From assembly GCA_007570785.1 (NCBI GenBank), contig ML664175.1, positions 11,075,441-11,139,440 of the forward strand: a stretch of DNA of 64,000 bases. The letters are read 5' to 3'. Source of the DNA: Antilocapra americana (Eukaryota; Chordata; Mammalia; Artiodactyla; Antilocapridae). Below the pieces are notes generated by a model. The model searched no databases and had not been told where the DNA came from. It worked only from the letters and a program-made list of their open reading frames with translations. The position numbers and the translations under genes are program-made. Shown in pieces: positions 55,283 through 64,000 of the stretch (the stretch's first letter is position 1; the number at the start of each line of letters is the position of its first letter).

Positions 55283-55914
55283 AAGTATCTGAATTCCCCT
55301 TGCTCTTCTTCACCCCCTCCCTGCCCGGTTGAATGTGCTTTTCCTTCTGTTCCCAGAGCAGAGCTTGTCTCAACACCATCTGGCTCCCATTCCCCTCACA
55401 GCATAAGCCCTCTCAAGTCTAGGTCATTCATCTTTGTATCCCAGTACTGTTCTCAGTGTTTGGGACCCAGAATTAAACCTGTGCTGACTGCATTAAAGAA
55501 CTGAGGAAGCACGAGAGAGTTGTGTTTCAGGATCCACTCAGGTCTGAAATACAACTGAAGAAATTTTCATCCAACTCAGTGCTTCCCAAAGCATGGTCAG
55601 TGGAGCATATGCCACAGGGTGTGCCCCTGCCCCCGCCTCTCCCTAGAGAAGAGAAATTTAAAGGAATATTCTCTGGTCAAATAACTTTGAGAAATGCTGC
55701 ATACTGTGCATTCCTCCCAAAGAACTGTGTGTTCATGAGCTTTATAAAGGCCCGTGGAAAACCTAGCAGTTTAGAAATTTAAAAGCTTGTTTCATCTGGT
55801 GTCATACAATCTAATTTTGTAAGCCAGGTCCTGCAATTATGTACTGTGTTCTGAGTAAATTCTCATCTGTTAGTGTTCAAGTGTAAGAATTTCGAAGGGG
55901 AGCTTCCATTATGG
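55283..55914. other. Unassigned DNA, possible L2 tail
   Basis: 55400-55505 ('gtcattcatctttgtatccc', 'gggacccagaattaaacctg') could be an L2 3' tail. The rest is unassigned. Confidence 0.3.
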
Positions 55915-56083
55915 TAGTGGATCTCAAAGTGTGGTTCCCAAACCAACAAAGGTAGCTACATCTGAGAATTTTCTAGAAATGAAAAGTTCAGCCCCTATCC
56001 CTTTACCTACTGATTCAGATAATGGGGGCGCGGGAGGTGCATTTGGCTTCAGCAAGCCCTTCCGATGATTCCAAACTGTGAGG
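55915..56083 (+). mobile_element. MER5A-like hAT-Charlie fossil
   Basis: 'tagtggatctcaaagtgtgg', 'tctgagaattttctagaaat', 'cctactgattcagataatgg' and 'ttcagcaagcccttccgatg' follow MER5A in order. The right terminus is eroded. Confidence 0.68.
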
Positions 56084-56668
56084 ACCACAGTACTGGAGAA
56101 GTACACCCAGTTCTTGGGGGTTTCTCTTACTGGTTCAGAGAAAACGAGGTTATCTGAGGGATCAGTCAGGAGAAGAATGACTCCATTCTTGACATCAGAC
56201 CTGATGACTGCCACGGAGGTACATTCTGAGCTGTCCTGCTGAAAGGCTGTAAGCCCAGGGGCGAGATTTTCTGTGGGGAAGGCCTGTGGTTTTTCCAATA
56301 CTGCTTGTGACTAGGTAGCTATCTAATCCACAGATGGGGTGAGAGCAGGGCTTTGCCCACAGATAAAAAGCCTCACCTTCCAAAAATGCTTGATTAGAAG
56401 ACAGCATTTTGATTGGGATTTGCCTGTCTCCTGTATCTTATTTCTTAATTCATTCAGAACTTAGGTGGGAAAGAATGGTTTTCAAAAAACAAAAACAAGG
56501 GTGTCACATAGCACAAAACAGAAGCTAACGTGGGTAGGGCTCCTGGGGTTGTGAAATGCAGCAGTCCTATTATTTATTAGCCCCATAAAACCCCAACTTT
56601 CTTAGCTGTTTAAGTAGGATTCTGAGACCAGATCTGGGCTCACTGGGAAGGAGTCTTGAGATCAGGTA
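56084..56668. other. Unassigned DNA, no gene seen
   Basis: No recognised repeat. A 124-codon antisense frame (55924-56298) begins in this interval and ends within the MER5A-like fossil. It has no domain. Confidence 0.3.
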
Positions 56669-56680
56669 ATGAAGTCTACA

Positions 56681-57352
56681 TTTTAAAAGAACCCCAAAAC
56701 TAAGATCATGGCATCCGGTCCCATCACTTCATGGCAAATAGAAGGGGAAAAAGTGGAAAGAGTGACAAATTTCCTTTTCTTGGGACTCCAAAATCACTGT
56801 GGTGACTGCAGCCATGAAATTTCCTTGGAAGGAAAGCTATGACAGATCTAGACAGTGTATAAGCAGCAGAGGTATTAACTACTTTGCTGACAATGGTCTG
56901 TATAGTCAGAGCTATGGTTTTTCCAGTAGTCATGTACAGATGTAAGAGTTGGACCATAAAGAGGGCTGAACACCAAAGAATTGATGCTTTCCAATTGTGG
57001 AGCTGGAGAAGACTTTTGAGAGTCCCTTGGACTGCAAGGATATCCAACCAGTCAATACTAAAGGAAATGAATCCTGAATATTCATTGGAAGGACTGATGC
57101 TGAAGCTGAAACTCCAATACTTTGGCTGCTTGATGCAAAGAGCTGACTCATTGGAAAAGACTCTGATTATGGGAAAGATTGAGGGCAAAATAAGAAGGGG
57201 GTGGCAGAGGATGAGATGGTTAGATAGCAACGCTGACTCAATGGACATGAATCTGAGCAAACTCCAGGAGATAGTGGAGGACAGAGGAGTCTGGCATGCT
57301 GCAGTCCCTGGGGTCGCAGAGTTGCATATGACTTAGCAACAGAACAACAATG
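56681..57352 (+). mobile_element. BovB 3' end with 12-bp target repeat
   Basis: BovB from 'ctaagatcatggcatccggt' (thumb region) to the 3' end ('ttgcatatgacttagcaaca'). ATGAAGTCTACA at 56669-56680 and 57353-57364 is an exact target duplication. A 150-codon frame (56884-57336) covers the C-terminal region without a stop because the ancestral CGA is CAA here (56974-56976). Confidence 0.95.
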
Positions 57353-57504
57353 ATGAAGTCTACACAGGTTAAGTGGAGGCATGTGGGTCTGATAATGGCT
57401 ATTCCAGGGTATATTGTTATCAAAACAGTTTCACAATCAAGTAAGAGTTTTGAAGACACTTCACTTTGCTACTCTCCCTTCTTTACCAAGCAACCCTCTA
57501 ATAA

Positions 57505-57698
57505 GTGGTCCCCAACCTTTTTGGCACCAGGAACCAATTTCATGGAAGATAACTTTTCCACGGACTAGACAGGAGGGTAGTTTCAGAATGACTGAAGAAT
57601 GATACATTTATTGTGCACTTCATCTTTATTATTATGGCATCAGCTCCACCTCAGATCATTAGGTATTAGATCCCAGAAGTTAAGGACCCCTGCTCTAA
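57505..57698. mobile_element. hAT-type DNA transposon fossil
   Basis: 'gtggtccccaacctttttgg', 'caccaggaaccaatttcatg', 'gataacttttccacggacta', 'cagctccacctcagatcatt' and 'gttaaggacccctgct' match a widespread mammalian element with CAGnGGTCCCCAAC-type ends. Internal sequence is deleted. Subfamily not named. Confidence 0.62.
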
Positions 57699-57706
57699 TA
57701 TATGAC

Positions 57707-57872
57707 TTCCAAAGCGGGCTAACCTATGGGGAAGGAATTCCCTGAGCTGAAGACTAGTTACAGGTAGCTCACTAGACTGTTCCGTAGAAAGCAATAAACT
57801 GGTCTCTTGGTTTATCTCTCTCTTGTGTCTAGTTAGCAGTGGGTTCATCTGTTGGAGCCCCACCACTGTCCA
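57707..57872 (+). repeat. Possible LTR fragment
   Basis: 'gtagaaagcaataaactggt', 'ctctctcttgtgtctagtta' and 'gttggagccccaccactgtc' have the look of an LTR R-U5 region with an AATAAA signal (about 57792-57797). No partner LTR or internal sequence, and the family is unknown. Confidence 0.25.
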
Positions 57873-58370
57873 CACGCTAAGAAAGTGGTTTGCACACTGG
57901 GAAACATAACCAAGGTTCTGGTCCTATGAGTCTTGCTTGGGGTAGCCACAGGCCCCCATGGATGTCTTTTATCACAACAGTTGCTGGGTCAAATAGGTCT
58001 TTTCTCAACACACGCTTTCCATTTTAAAGGAGACAGAAGAGGAGAAGAAGAGAAATTATGTAGGGAATTATATCCTTGTAGTCATTTCTCAGAAAAGCAT
58101 GTTTTATCTACCTCTTTCTTCAAGAGCAGATATTTAGTAGCCATATTATCTAGATTACAATTACTTAACATTTGAAGAGAAAATTGCTTTATGTGTCTTT
58201 GAGAAAGACTTAATTTTTATTTTCCTTTGATGCCTACTTCCTAAGTTTTTATTACTATAACCAATGAGGTCTTTGCACGTAGTTCTATAATGGAAAGCCC
58301 ATACAGAGTTCCTCACTTTTTCGGTGAGATTACTAAAGTTACTTGAGAGCTGCCAATCTTGAAAACTGAT
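57873..58370. other. Unassigned DNA, no gene seen
   Basis: No recognised repeat. Frames of 80 and 85 codons are unsupported, and the latter runs into the BovB fragment. Confidence 0.3.
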
Positions 58371-58443
58371 GCAAAGAGCTGACTCATTAGGAAAGACCCT
58401 GATGCTGGAAAGACTCAAGGCAGGAGGAGAAGGGATGACAGAA
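58371..58443 (+). mobile_element. Isolated 73-bp BovB fragment
   Basis: 'gatgcaaagagctgactcat', 'aaagaccctgatgctggaaa' and 'ggcaggaggagaagggatga' match an internal C-terminal segment of BovB. It lacks the BovB 3' end as well as the 5' part, so it is a deletion remnant rather than a simple insertion. Confidence 0.85.
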
Positions 58444-58636
58444 GGTCAGTGCAGCCATTCTCACATGACAGCTGGAGGGCTGGTGGTCCTATCCTGTCTT
58501 AGTGCACTCAGCTCAAACTAGGCACAGCTCACACCAACTTTCTGGAAGATCACTCGGGTAAACATCTTATTGTTTAGGCTACATGCCCTTGGAGGACATG
58601 CAAGTCTTTTTGTAGGAACAGTTGAAATGGGCTTGA

Positions 58637-58801
58637 GGGGCCTCCCTGGTGGTCCAGAGGTTAAGACTCTGTGCTCCCAATACCGGGAGCTCAGATTCAA
58701 TCTTTGGTCAGGGAAGATCCCACATGCTTCAACGAAAGATTCCACATGCTGCAACGAAGACCCAGCACACCCAAATAAAAACAAATAAATATTAAGAAAA
58801 A
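58637..58801 (+). mobile_element. CHR-2-type SINE (first of a tandem pair)
   Basis: 'ggcctccctggtggtccaga', 'agattcaatctttggtcagg' and 'agatcccacatgcttcaacg', ending in 'aaataaatattaagaaaaaa'. Confidence 0.88.
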
Positions 58802-58805
58802 AAGA

Positions 58806-59098
58806 GGGCTTCCCTGGTGGTCCAATGGTTAAGAATCTGCCTTGCAATGCAAGGGACACTGGTTTGATCACTGGTCTGGGAAGATCCCACATGCTGCAAA
58901 GCAACTACATGTGCCACAACTACTGAGCCATGTGCTGCAAGTACCGAAGGCCAAGCTCCTACAGCCTGTGCTCCACAAGGAGAACCACAGCATTGAGAAG
59001 CCTGTGCATGACAATGAAGAGCAGCCTCCACTCACCAGAGCTAGAGAAATCCTGTACAAAACGATGAAGATCCACTACAGTCAAAAAAATTAATGAAA
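58806..59098 (+). mobile_element. CHR-2-type SINE (second of a tandem pair)
   Basis: Starts 4 bases after the first: 'ggcttccctggtggtccaat', 'actggtttgatcactggtct', 'gatcccacatgctgcaaagc', a longer body ('gaccatgtgctgcaagtacc'-type) and an A-rich tail with two 'aaattaatga' units. It is longer than the first copy, so the pair is two separate insertions and not a simple duplication. Confidence 0.85.
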
Positions 59099-59204
59099 AA
59101 AAATTAATGAATCTTAAAAAAGAAAAGAAAGAAAATGGACATGATTAGTGAAGCAGGTTATAGGTGAAATGGATTTAACTAATGATTATCCATGGTTTCA
59201 GGAT

Positions 59205-59510
59205 CACGTTTAACAGCAGGGGCTGTGGACCCAGATGCCACTGTTTATTAGCTTTGTCACACTGAGCACGTCATTGAGCAAGTCACTTCACCTCTCAGAG
59301 CCTCAGTGAGCTTATATATAAGGTGGGGATCTTAACACATTATTGACCAGGGGACTTTTCCAGGAATAAATGCCCTTGGCCATAATGTATCTCCAGTCAA
59401 TAATGTGGCGACAGTGTCCAGCTTACAACCTCAAAGAGAGGAGTGAGATGATTCATGTCAAGGGCTTAGCAAAGTTATGGGCACAGGGTGAGTGCTCATT
59501 CAACATTAAC
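59205..59510 (+). mobile_element. MIR SINE
   Basis: 'gtttattagctttgtcacac', 'gagcaagtcacttcacctct', 'cagagcctcagtgagcttat' and, later, 'agggtgagtgctcattcaac' follow MIR core and tail in sense. The middle (59345-59440) is extra or diverged sequence. Confidence 0.55.
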
Positions 59511-60071
59511 TTCTATTGCCATTATTGGTGGGAGCTACCAGCCCCTCTGTTGGGACTGGGACCATTCTAATTGGATGGCTTTTTTAAAAAATTGAGGTAT
59601 AAATGATAAGTAATTTAGTACATATTTAAAATATACAATGTGATGATTTTGTATATGTGAAAATGATTACAAGCTGTGAAATTATTACATATGGTGAAAT
59701 GATTACAAACTGACACATTCGTAACCTCATATAATTACCTTTTTTTTTTGGCAAGAATGTTTAAGATCTACTCTTTTAGCAAGCATGCAATATAGTATTA
59801 TGAACTCCTTATAACCATAAGTTTGTACCAGGATTTGACCAACATCTCCCTCTTTCTGCCACCCTACAGACCCTGGCAACCATCATTCTACTCACTGTTT
59901 CTATGAGTTCTTTTTAAATTTTATTTTAGATTCCACATGTAAGTCATACCATACAGCATTTATCTTACTATGCCTGACTTGACTTTACTTATCATAATCC
60001 CCTCCATGTTGATCTGTGTTGTCACAAATGGGCAAGATTTTCTTCTTTCTCATGGCTCAGTAATATTCTTC

Positions 60072-60094
60072 TGTGTGTGTGTGTGTGTGTGTGT
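60072..60094. repeat. (TG)n microsatellite inside L1
   Basis: About 11.5 uninterrupted TG units at a point where the L1 normally has a short TG-containing phrase. Confidence 0.93.
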
Positions 60095-61333
60095 TTATAC
60101 ATTTTCTTTAACCATTAATCATCAGGCATAGGCTGTTTCCACATCTTGGCTATTGTGACTAATGCCGCAATGAACATGAGAGTGTAGATATCTCTTCAAT
60201 ACATGGATTTTTCCTTCCTTTGGATATATTCTCAGAAGTGGCATTGCTGAATCATAAGGTTGTTCTGTTTTTAATTGGTGATGAACCCTCCATACTGTTT
60301 TCCATAATGGCTGTTATCAGTTTACATTCCCACCAACAGTGTATAAGAGTTTTCTCTTCATTCTTGTTAATGTTTATCTCTTGTCTTCTTGATAATAGCC
60401 ATCCTAACAAGTGTGAGGTGATATCTCATTGGGTTTTGATTTGTATTTCCGTAATTATTGGTAATATTGAGCATCTCCATGTTGCTGTTGACCATTGTAT
60501 GTTTTATTTGGAAAGATGTTTATTCAGGTCTTCTGATCATTTTTTAAATTGGATTGCTTTTTTTTTTGCTACTGAGTTTTATGAATTCCTTACATATTTT
60601 GGATATTACCCTCTTGTCAGATATATGATTTGCAAATATTTTCTCTCATTCCACTTTGTTGTTTCTTTTGCTATGTAAAGCTTTTTAGTTTGATATAGTC
60701 CCACTTGTTTGCTTTTTGCCCCTTTGTTTTTGGTGTCATATCCTAAGAAATCATTGCCATGATCAATGTCAAGGAGCTTTCTCCCCAATGTTTTCCTTTA
60801 TGGAAAATGGTTAAGACTAATCCATTTTTGACTTAATTTTTGTGAGTGGTATATGATAGGGGATCCAGTTTCATTTTTTTGCATATGGATATCCAGTTTT
60901 CCAAATATATTTATTGAAGATACTATCCTTTACTCAATATATGTTCTTGACACCCTTGTCGAAATTTAGTTGACTGTATATGCTTGGATTTATTTCTAGG
61001 CTATTTTATTCCATTGGCCTATGTATCTGTGCCAGTACCATAGTGTTTTGATTACTATAGCTTTGTAGTGTAGTTTGAAACAAGGAAGTGTGATGCCTGC
61101 AGCCTTGTTCTTCTTAAGAATGCTTCGTCAATTTTGTTTATATTTTCAAAAAGCCAACTCCTAGTTTTGTTTTCCATTGTTTTTCTAGTCTATATTTCAT
61201 TCATTTATGCTCTGATCTTTGATATTTCCTTCCCTCTACCAAATTTAGGTCTAGTTTGTTCTTTTTTTCCCTAGTTCCTTGAGGTATAAAGTCAGCTAGT
61301 TTATTTCAGATTTTTTTTTTTTTTTAATGTATC

Positions 61334-61442
61334 CCTATCAGCTTCCCTCTTGAGCTTCCCTTGTAGCTCAGTCAGTGAAGAATCTGCCTATCAGCTTCCC
61401 TCTTGAGCTTCCCTTGTAGCTCAGTCAGTGAAGAATCTGCCT
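61334..61442. repeat. 53-bp exact tandem duplication at SINE head
   Basis: The unit 61334-61386 is repeated without a mismatch at 61387-61439, and the next 3 bases also match. It contains 'tatcagcttccctctt' (L1-derived flank) plus the first 33 or so bases of the Bov-tA. Confidence 0.97.
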
Positions 61443-61591
61443 GCAGTGCAGGAGACCTGGGTTCAATCCCTGGGTTGGGAAGATCCACTGGAGAAGGAAA
61501 TGGCAACCCATTCCAGTGTCCTTGCCTGGAAAATCCCATGGACAGAGGAGCCTGGTGGGCTAAAGAACTGGGAATAACTGAGCCACTAACA
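61405..61591 (+). mobile_element. Bov-tA SINE in antisense L1
   Basis: 'gagcttcccttgtagctcag', 'gggttcaatccctgggttgg', 'gaaggaaatggcaacccatt' and 'actgggaataactgagccac'. Flanking 'agcttccctctt' and 'aacttccctcct' (about 10 of 12 equal) are a plausible aged target duplication within L1. Confidence 0.93.
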
Positions 61592-61789
61592 CTTTCTTTT
61601 CTCATAAACTTCCCTCCTAGAACTGCTTTTGTGGCATCCCAAAAGTTTTTAAACATTGTTTTCTGATTTCATTAAATATTTAAAAATTTCCCTTCTGATT
61701 TATTCCCTTTCGATACTTTTGTAAGATACAATAAAAATTGATTATAAAAGAAAACAACCAATGAAGGCAAACAAAATGCAAGTCCTGAT

Positions 61790-62190
61790 TCCCCCCCAAC
61801 ATTGTAAAGATTTTAAAATATACAGAAAAGCTGAAAGAATTGCACAGTGAAGCCCCATATGATCATTACCTACGTCCTGCCATTGACATTTTGTTATATT
61901 TGTTTTTTCACTTATTTATTCCGTGAATACAAATCATATTTTGATACATTAAAGGTAAGTTGCAGGCCTTAGTACATTTTACCCTTAGATTGTTCAGTAT
62001 GCATATCATAAACTATGTTTTAATATTTGTTTGTAGGGTTTTTAGGTAAAATTTACATATAGTAAAATGTGCATATCTTCCAGACACTATTCAAAGAGTC
62101 TTAAGACATGCAGACAGCTATATAATACAAAACAGCATCAAGACAGAACATCCTAGAAATTTCTTGTGCCTCTTCCCAGTCAATCTCCAC
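61790..62190. mobile_element. Ancient L1ME-type 3'-region fragment
   Basis: 'ttaaaatatacagaaaagct', 'gtcctgccattgacattttg', 'ttttaggtaaaatttacata' and 'gcctcttcccagtcaatctc' resemble the same old L1 3'-region family as 12650-13340. Confidence 0.42.
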
Positions 62191-62497
62191 AGTGTATCAA
62201 CTATGAATCCTAATTTCTTAATACTAGATTCACCAAGAATAAAACTACAACATTAAATTGCTATTAACATTTCTAAATACATACTCTTAATTTCTGGACT
62301 CACCTCCTCCTGTCTAGGTAATAAGCTGCTCATGACTCAGCCCAGCTGATGGACTGTTGTGTAAGTAAACTCTTTACTGAAATGCTGGGTTTGAAGCTGA
62401 GGGCCCTGTGACCAGAAGTCCAAAGGCCACTTGCTTGGAAAGCATCAAAGCAAGAGCCTCCCCCAGAGGCATATCCTCTGACTTTATTTACTCCTTG
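62191..62497. other. Unassigned DNA, no gene seen
   Basis: No recognised feature. Confidence 0.3.
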
Positions 62498-62520
62498 AGA
62501 GTGAGTGAGTGAGTGAGTGA
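62498..62520. repeat. (GAGT)n microsatellite
   Basis: Five GAGT units abut the 3' tail side of the minus-strand Bov-tA that follows. It probably grew from that tail. Confidence 0.9.
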
Positions 62521-62675
62521 AAGTTGCTCAGTCGTGTCCGATTCTTTGTGACCACATGGATGATACAGCCCATGGAATTCTCCAGTCCAGAATACTGGAA
62601 GGTAGCCTTTCCCTTCTCCAGGGAATCTTCCCAACCCAGGTCTCCCTCATTGCAGGTGAATTCTTTACCACCTTG
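62521..62675 (-). mobile_element. Bov-tA SINE, diverged
   Basis: The plus strand reads 'gttgctcagtcgtgtccgat', 'cagaatactggaaggtagcc', 'ggaatcttcccaacccaggt' and 'ttctttaccacctt'. The region before the B box is shortened. Confidence 0.88.
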
Positions 62676-63394
62676 TGAATTCTTGTACTTCCCTTGTACT
62701 CCTTGTATGCTTGTTATATTCACCTCCAGAGGGAGGGAGGAAGAGACTAGAAAGCAGATAAGGGAAGGTATATAGGGAGAATGATGTCTCCGAGCATAAC
62801 AGGATCTTTCCATGCTCTATTCTCTTCCTTTCCCCATACTGTCCTTCCCTTCATAGAAACATTGTCAAGATCAGCATCCGAGAAGCAAGAGGAGTATGTG
62901 CAGCATGAAGGTGGTGTCATGCTCCATGGCTAAAGATGCAGCAGTGTTGGAAGGGATACGCAGAGGCAGTAGGCAAAGGAGGGCACTGGCATGATCGGAA
63001 GTTTGGCTACATTAAGTGTGAAAGTCAGTAAGTTTAGAAAAATGAGAGTCAAATTTCACACTGTCAAACAACCAGAACCAGACCAGAAACTGCTGGAAAA
63101 ACCACTGCACTTCCACCACTGTGAGAAGGCAGTGACCACTAAAAGGGGTGACGTCTCCAACACATAAATGCCATGTATGTAAGTCCCTCTATCTCCTATT
63201 CTGGGTATCAGCCTGGGATGACCACAAGGCAGAAGGTACATTTCCTGCAAGACTGGAACTGTCTCCAATCCCCTTTCCCCTGTTCTCTGTCCTTCTCCCA
63301 GGGTAGTGAAGTCAGATCTGGCTACATGGTGATCTCCACCCTGGAATCCTGAATTATGACTTATCTAACAATGAAAAACCCACTGGAAAAGTAA
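62676..63394. other. Unassigned DNA, no gene seen
   Basis: No recognised gene or repeat. A short direct repeat 'cttgtactcccttgtactcc' lies at about 62683-62702. Confidence 0.3.
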
Positions 63395-64000
63395 AAAATG
63401 AAATATATCCAATGGAGGGACAAGAATATGTTCCTGGATTAGAAGATTAAACGTGGTGAAGATGTCAATTCTCTCCTAAACTGACATTTAGGTTTAATGT
63501 AGTTCCCACCAAAACGTGAACAAGATTTTTTGTCGCTATAGATGATATTATGCTAAAATTTAAATTTAAATGTCCATCAACAGATGAATGGATAAAAGAT
63601 GTGGTATATTTATACAATGCTCAGCCATAAAAAGAATAAAATAATGCCATTTCCAACAACATGGATGGACCCAGAGACTATCATTCTAAGTGAGGTAAAC
63701 CAAAGACAAATGTAATATGATACTGCTTATTCACAGAATCTAAGAAATAGATTCAAATGAACTTATATGCAAAACAGATACAGACCCATAGGTATAGAAA
63801 ACAATGGTTATCAAAGGAGAAAGAGGGACAGGGATAAATTAGGAGTTTGGGATTAACATATACACTGCTATATATAGAACAAATAAACAACAAGGATCTA
63901 CTGTGCAGCACAGGGAACTCTACTGAATATTTTATAACAACATATAAGGGAAAAGAATTTGAAAAAATAGATATATATGAAATAATCTTAAATAATCTGT
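63395..64000 (+). mobile_element. L1 ORF2-3' region running off the window
   Basis: 'gggacaagaatatgttcctg' and 'aagatgtcaattctctccta' are ORF2 RT/thumb phrases. After an internal deletion near 63570, 'gtccatcaacagatgaatgg', 'acaacatggatggacccaga', 'aagaaatagattcaaatgaa' and 'ctactgtgcagcacagggaa' follow the ORF2 end and 3' UTR of an artiodactyl L1 in sense. It is cut by the window edge. Confidence 0.8.

Larger units (their letters stand above)
59585..61720 (-). mobile_element. Antisense L1, about 1.9 kb, with Bov-tA inside
   Basis: 3' UTR at the left ('aattgaggtataaatgataa'), then ORF2 in antisense: 'cattcccaccaacagtgtat', 'aagtgtgaggtgatatctca', 'tattttggatattaccctct', 'ccattggcctatgtatctgt', and after an internal deletion 'ccaactcctagttttgtttt'. 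It resumes beyond the SINE with 'cttccctcctagaactgctt'. Frames are broken; the 152-codon plus frame (60220-60678) is an antisense artefact. Confidence 0.82.

Noticed and set aside
60220..60678. 152-codon plus-strand frame
   Set aside because: It is the antisense strand of an L1 ORF2 remnant.
8324..62675. tRNA genes at SINE B boxes
   Set aside because: The B-box-like 'ggttcaatccc' phrases all lie inside Bov-tA or CHR SINEs. None has a cloverleaf-capable A box, anticodon arm and acceptor stem.

Overview
The window is mammalian nuclear DNA from a pecoran ruminant, most likely a bovid. The basis is the repeat content: ten BovB (RTE-clade) LINE copies or fragments, about fourteen Bov-tA/BOV-A tRNA-derived SINEs, artiodactyl CHR-type SINEs, a bovine-type short mariner hairpin and ruminant-type L1 3' ends. 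I cannot tell cattle, buffalo, sheep, goat or deer apart from sequence alone. I find no convincing host protein-coding gene, rRNA, tRNA gene or CRISPR. The window reads as intergenic or deep-intronic DNA. Nearly every long open frame lies inside a transposon, on its antisense strand, or in low-complexity DNA. Repeat family names are given from memory of the families, not from a database search.

Layout. 1-5290 is mostly unassigned DNA with faint old LINE traces and one short mariner hairpin (4881-4959). 5290-9955 is one ancient L1 (plus strand) broken by younger insertions: an inverted, target-site-flanked BovB (5738-7598), a hAT fossil, a Bov-tA and an unassigned repeat. 9956-20640 alternates unassigned DNA with MIR, L2, old L1, CHR and Bov-tA copies, including an L2 split by a BovB with an 11-bp target duplication (14589-15024). 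21661-23712 is an unassigned dispersed repeat abutting a 1.6-kb BovB. 24055-24157 has a weak promoter plus first-exon look. 25600-29082 is old L1, Bov-tA, CHR and BovB. 29083-42500 is mostly unassigned DNA with hAT fossils, SINEs and a 1.1-kb BovB (35960-37035).

42500-46566 is the most structured part. An LTR-like element is interrupted by a 5'-inverted L1. It is followed 3 kb later by a related LTR-like element fused to a roughly 700-bp CA-rich compound minisatellite that carries copies of the LTR-proximal sequence. 46640-53370 holds young-looking L1 3' ends (one with a perfect 18-bp target duplication), MIRs and a BovB with the longest open reverse-transcriptase remnant. 53371-59500 is unassigned DNA with MER5A-like and other hAT fossils, BovB copies and two head-to-tail CHR SINEs. 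59585-61720 is a long antisense L1 interrupted by a Bov-tA whose head and flank are duplicated in tandem. The window ends inside another L1.

Nothing here works together as a pathway. The history is one of repeated retrotransposition, CpG decay and local tandem duplication. No previously undescribed biological system is visible. The points worth a second look are insertion mechanisms, the minisatellite/LTR structure, a possible microRNA-type hairpin and one weak promoter/exon candidate.
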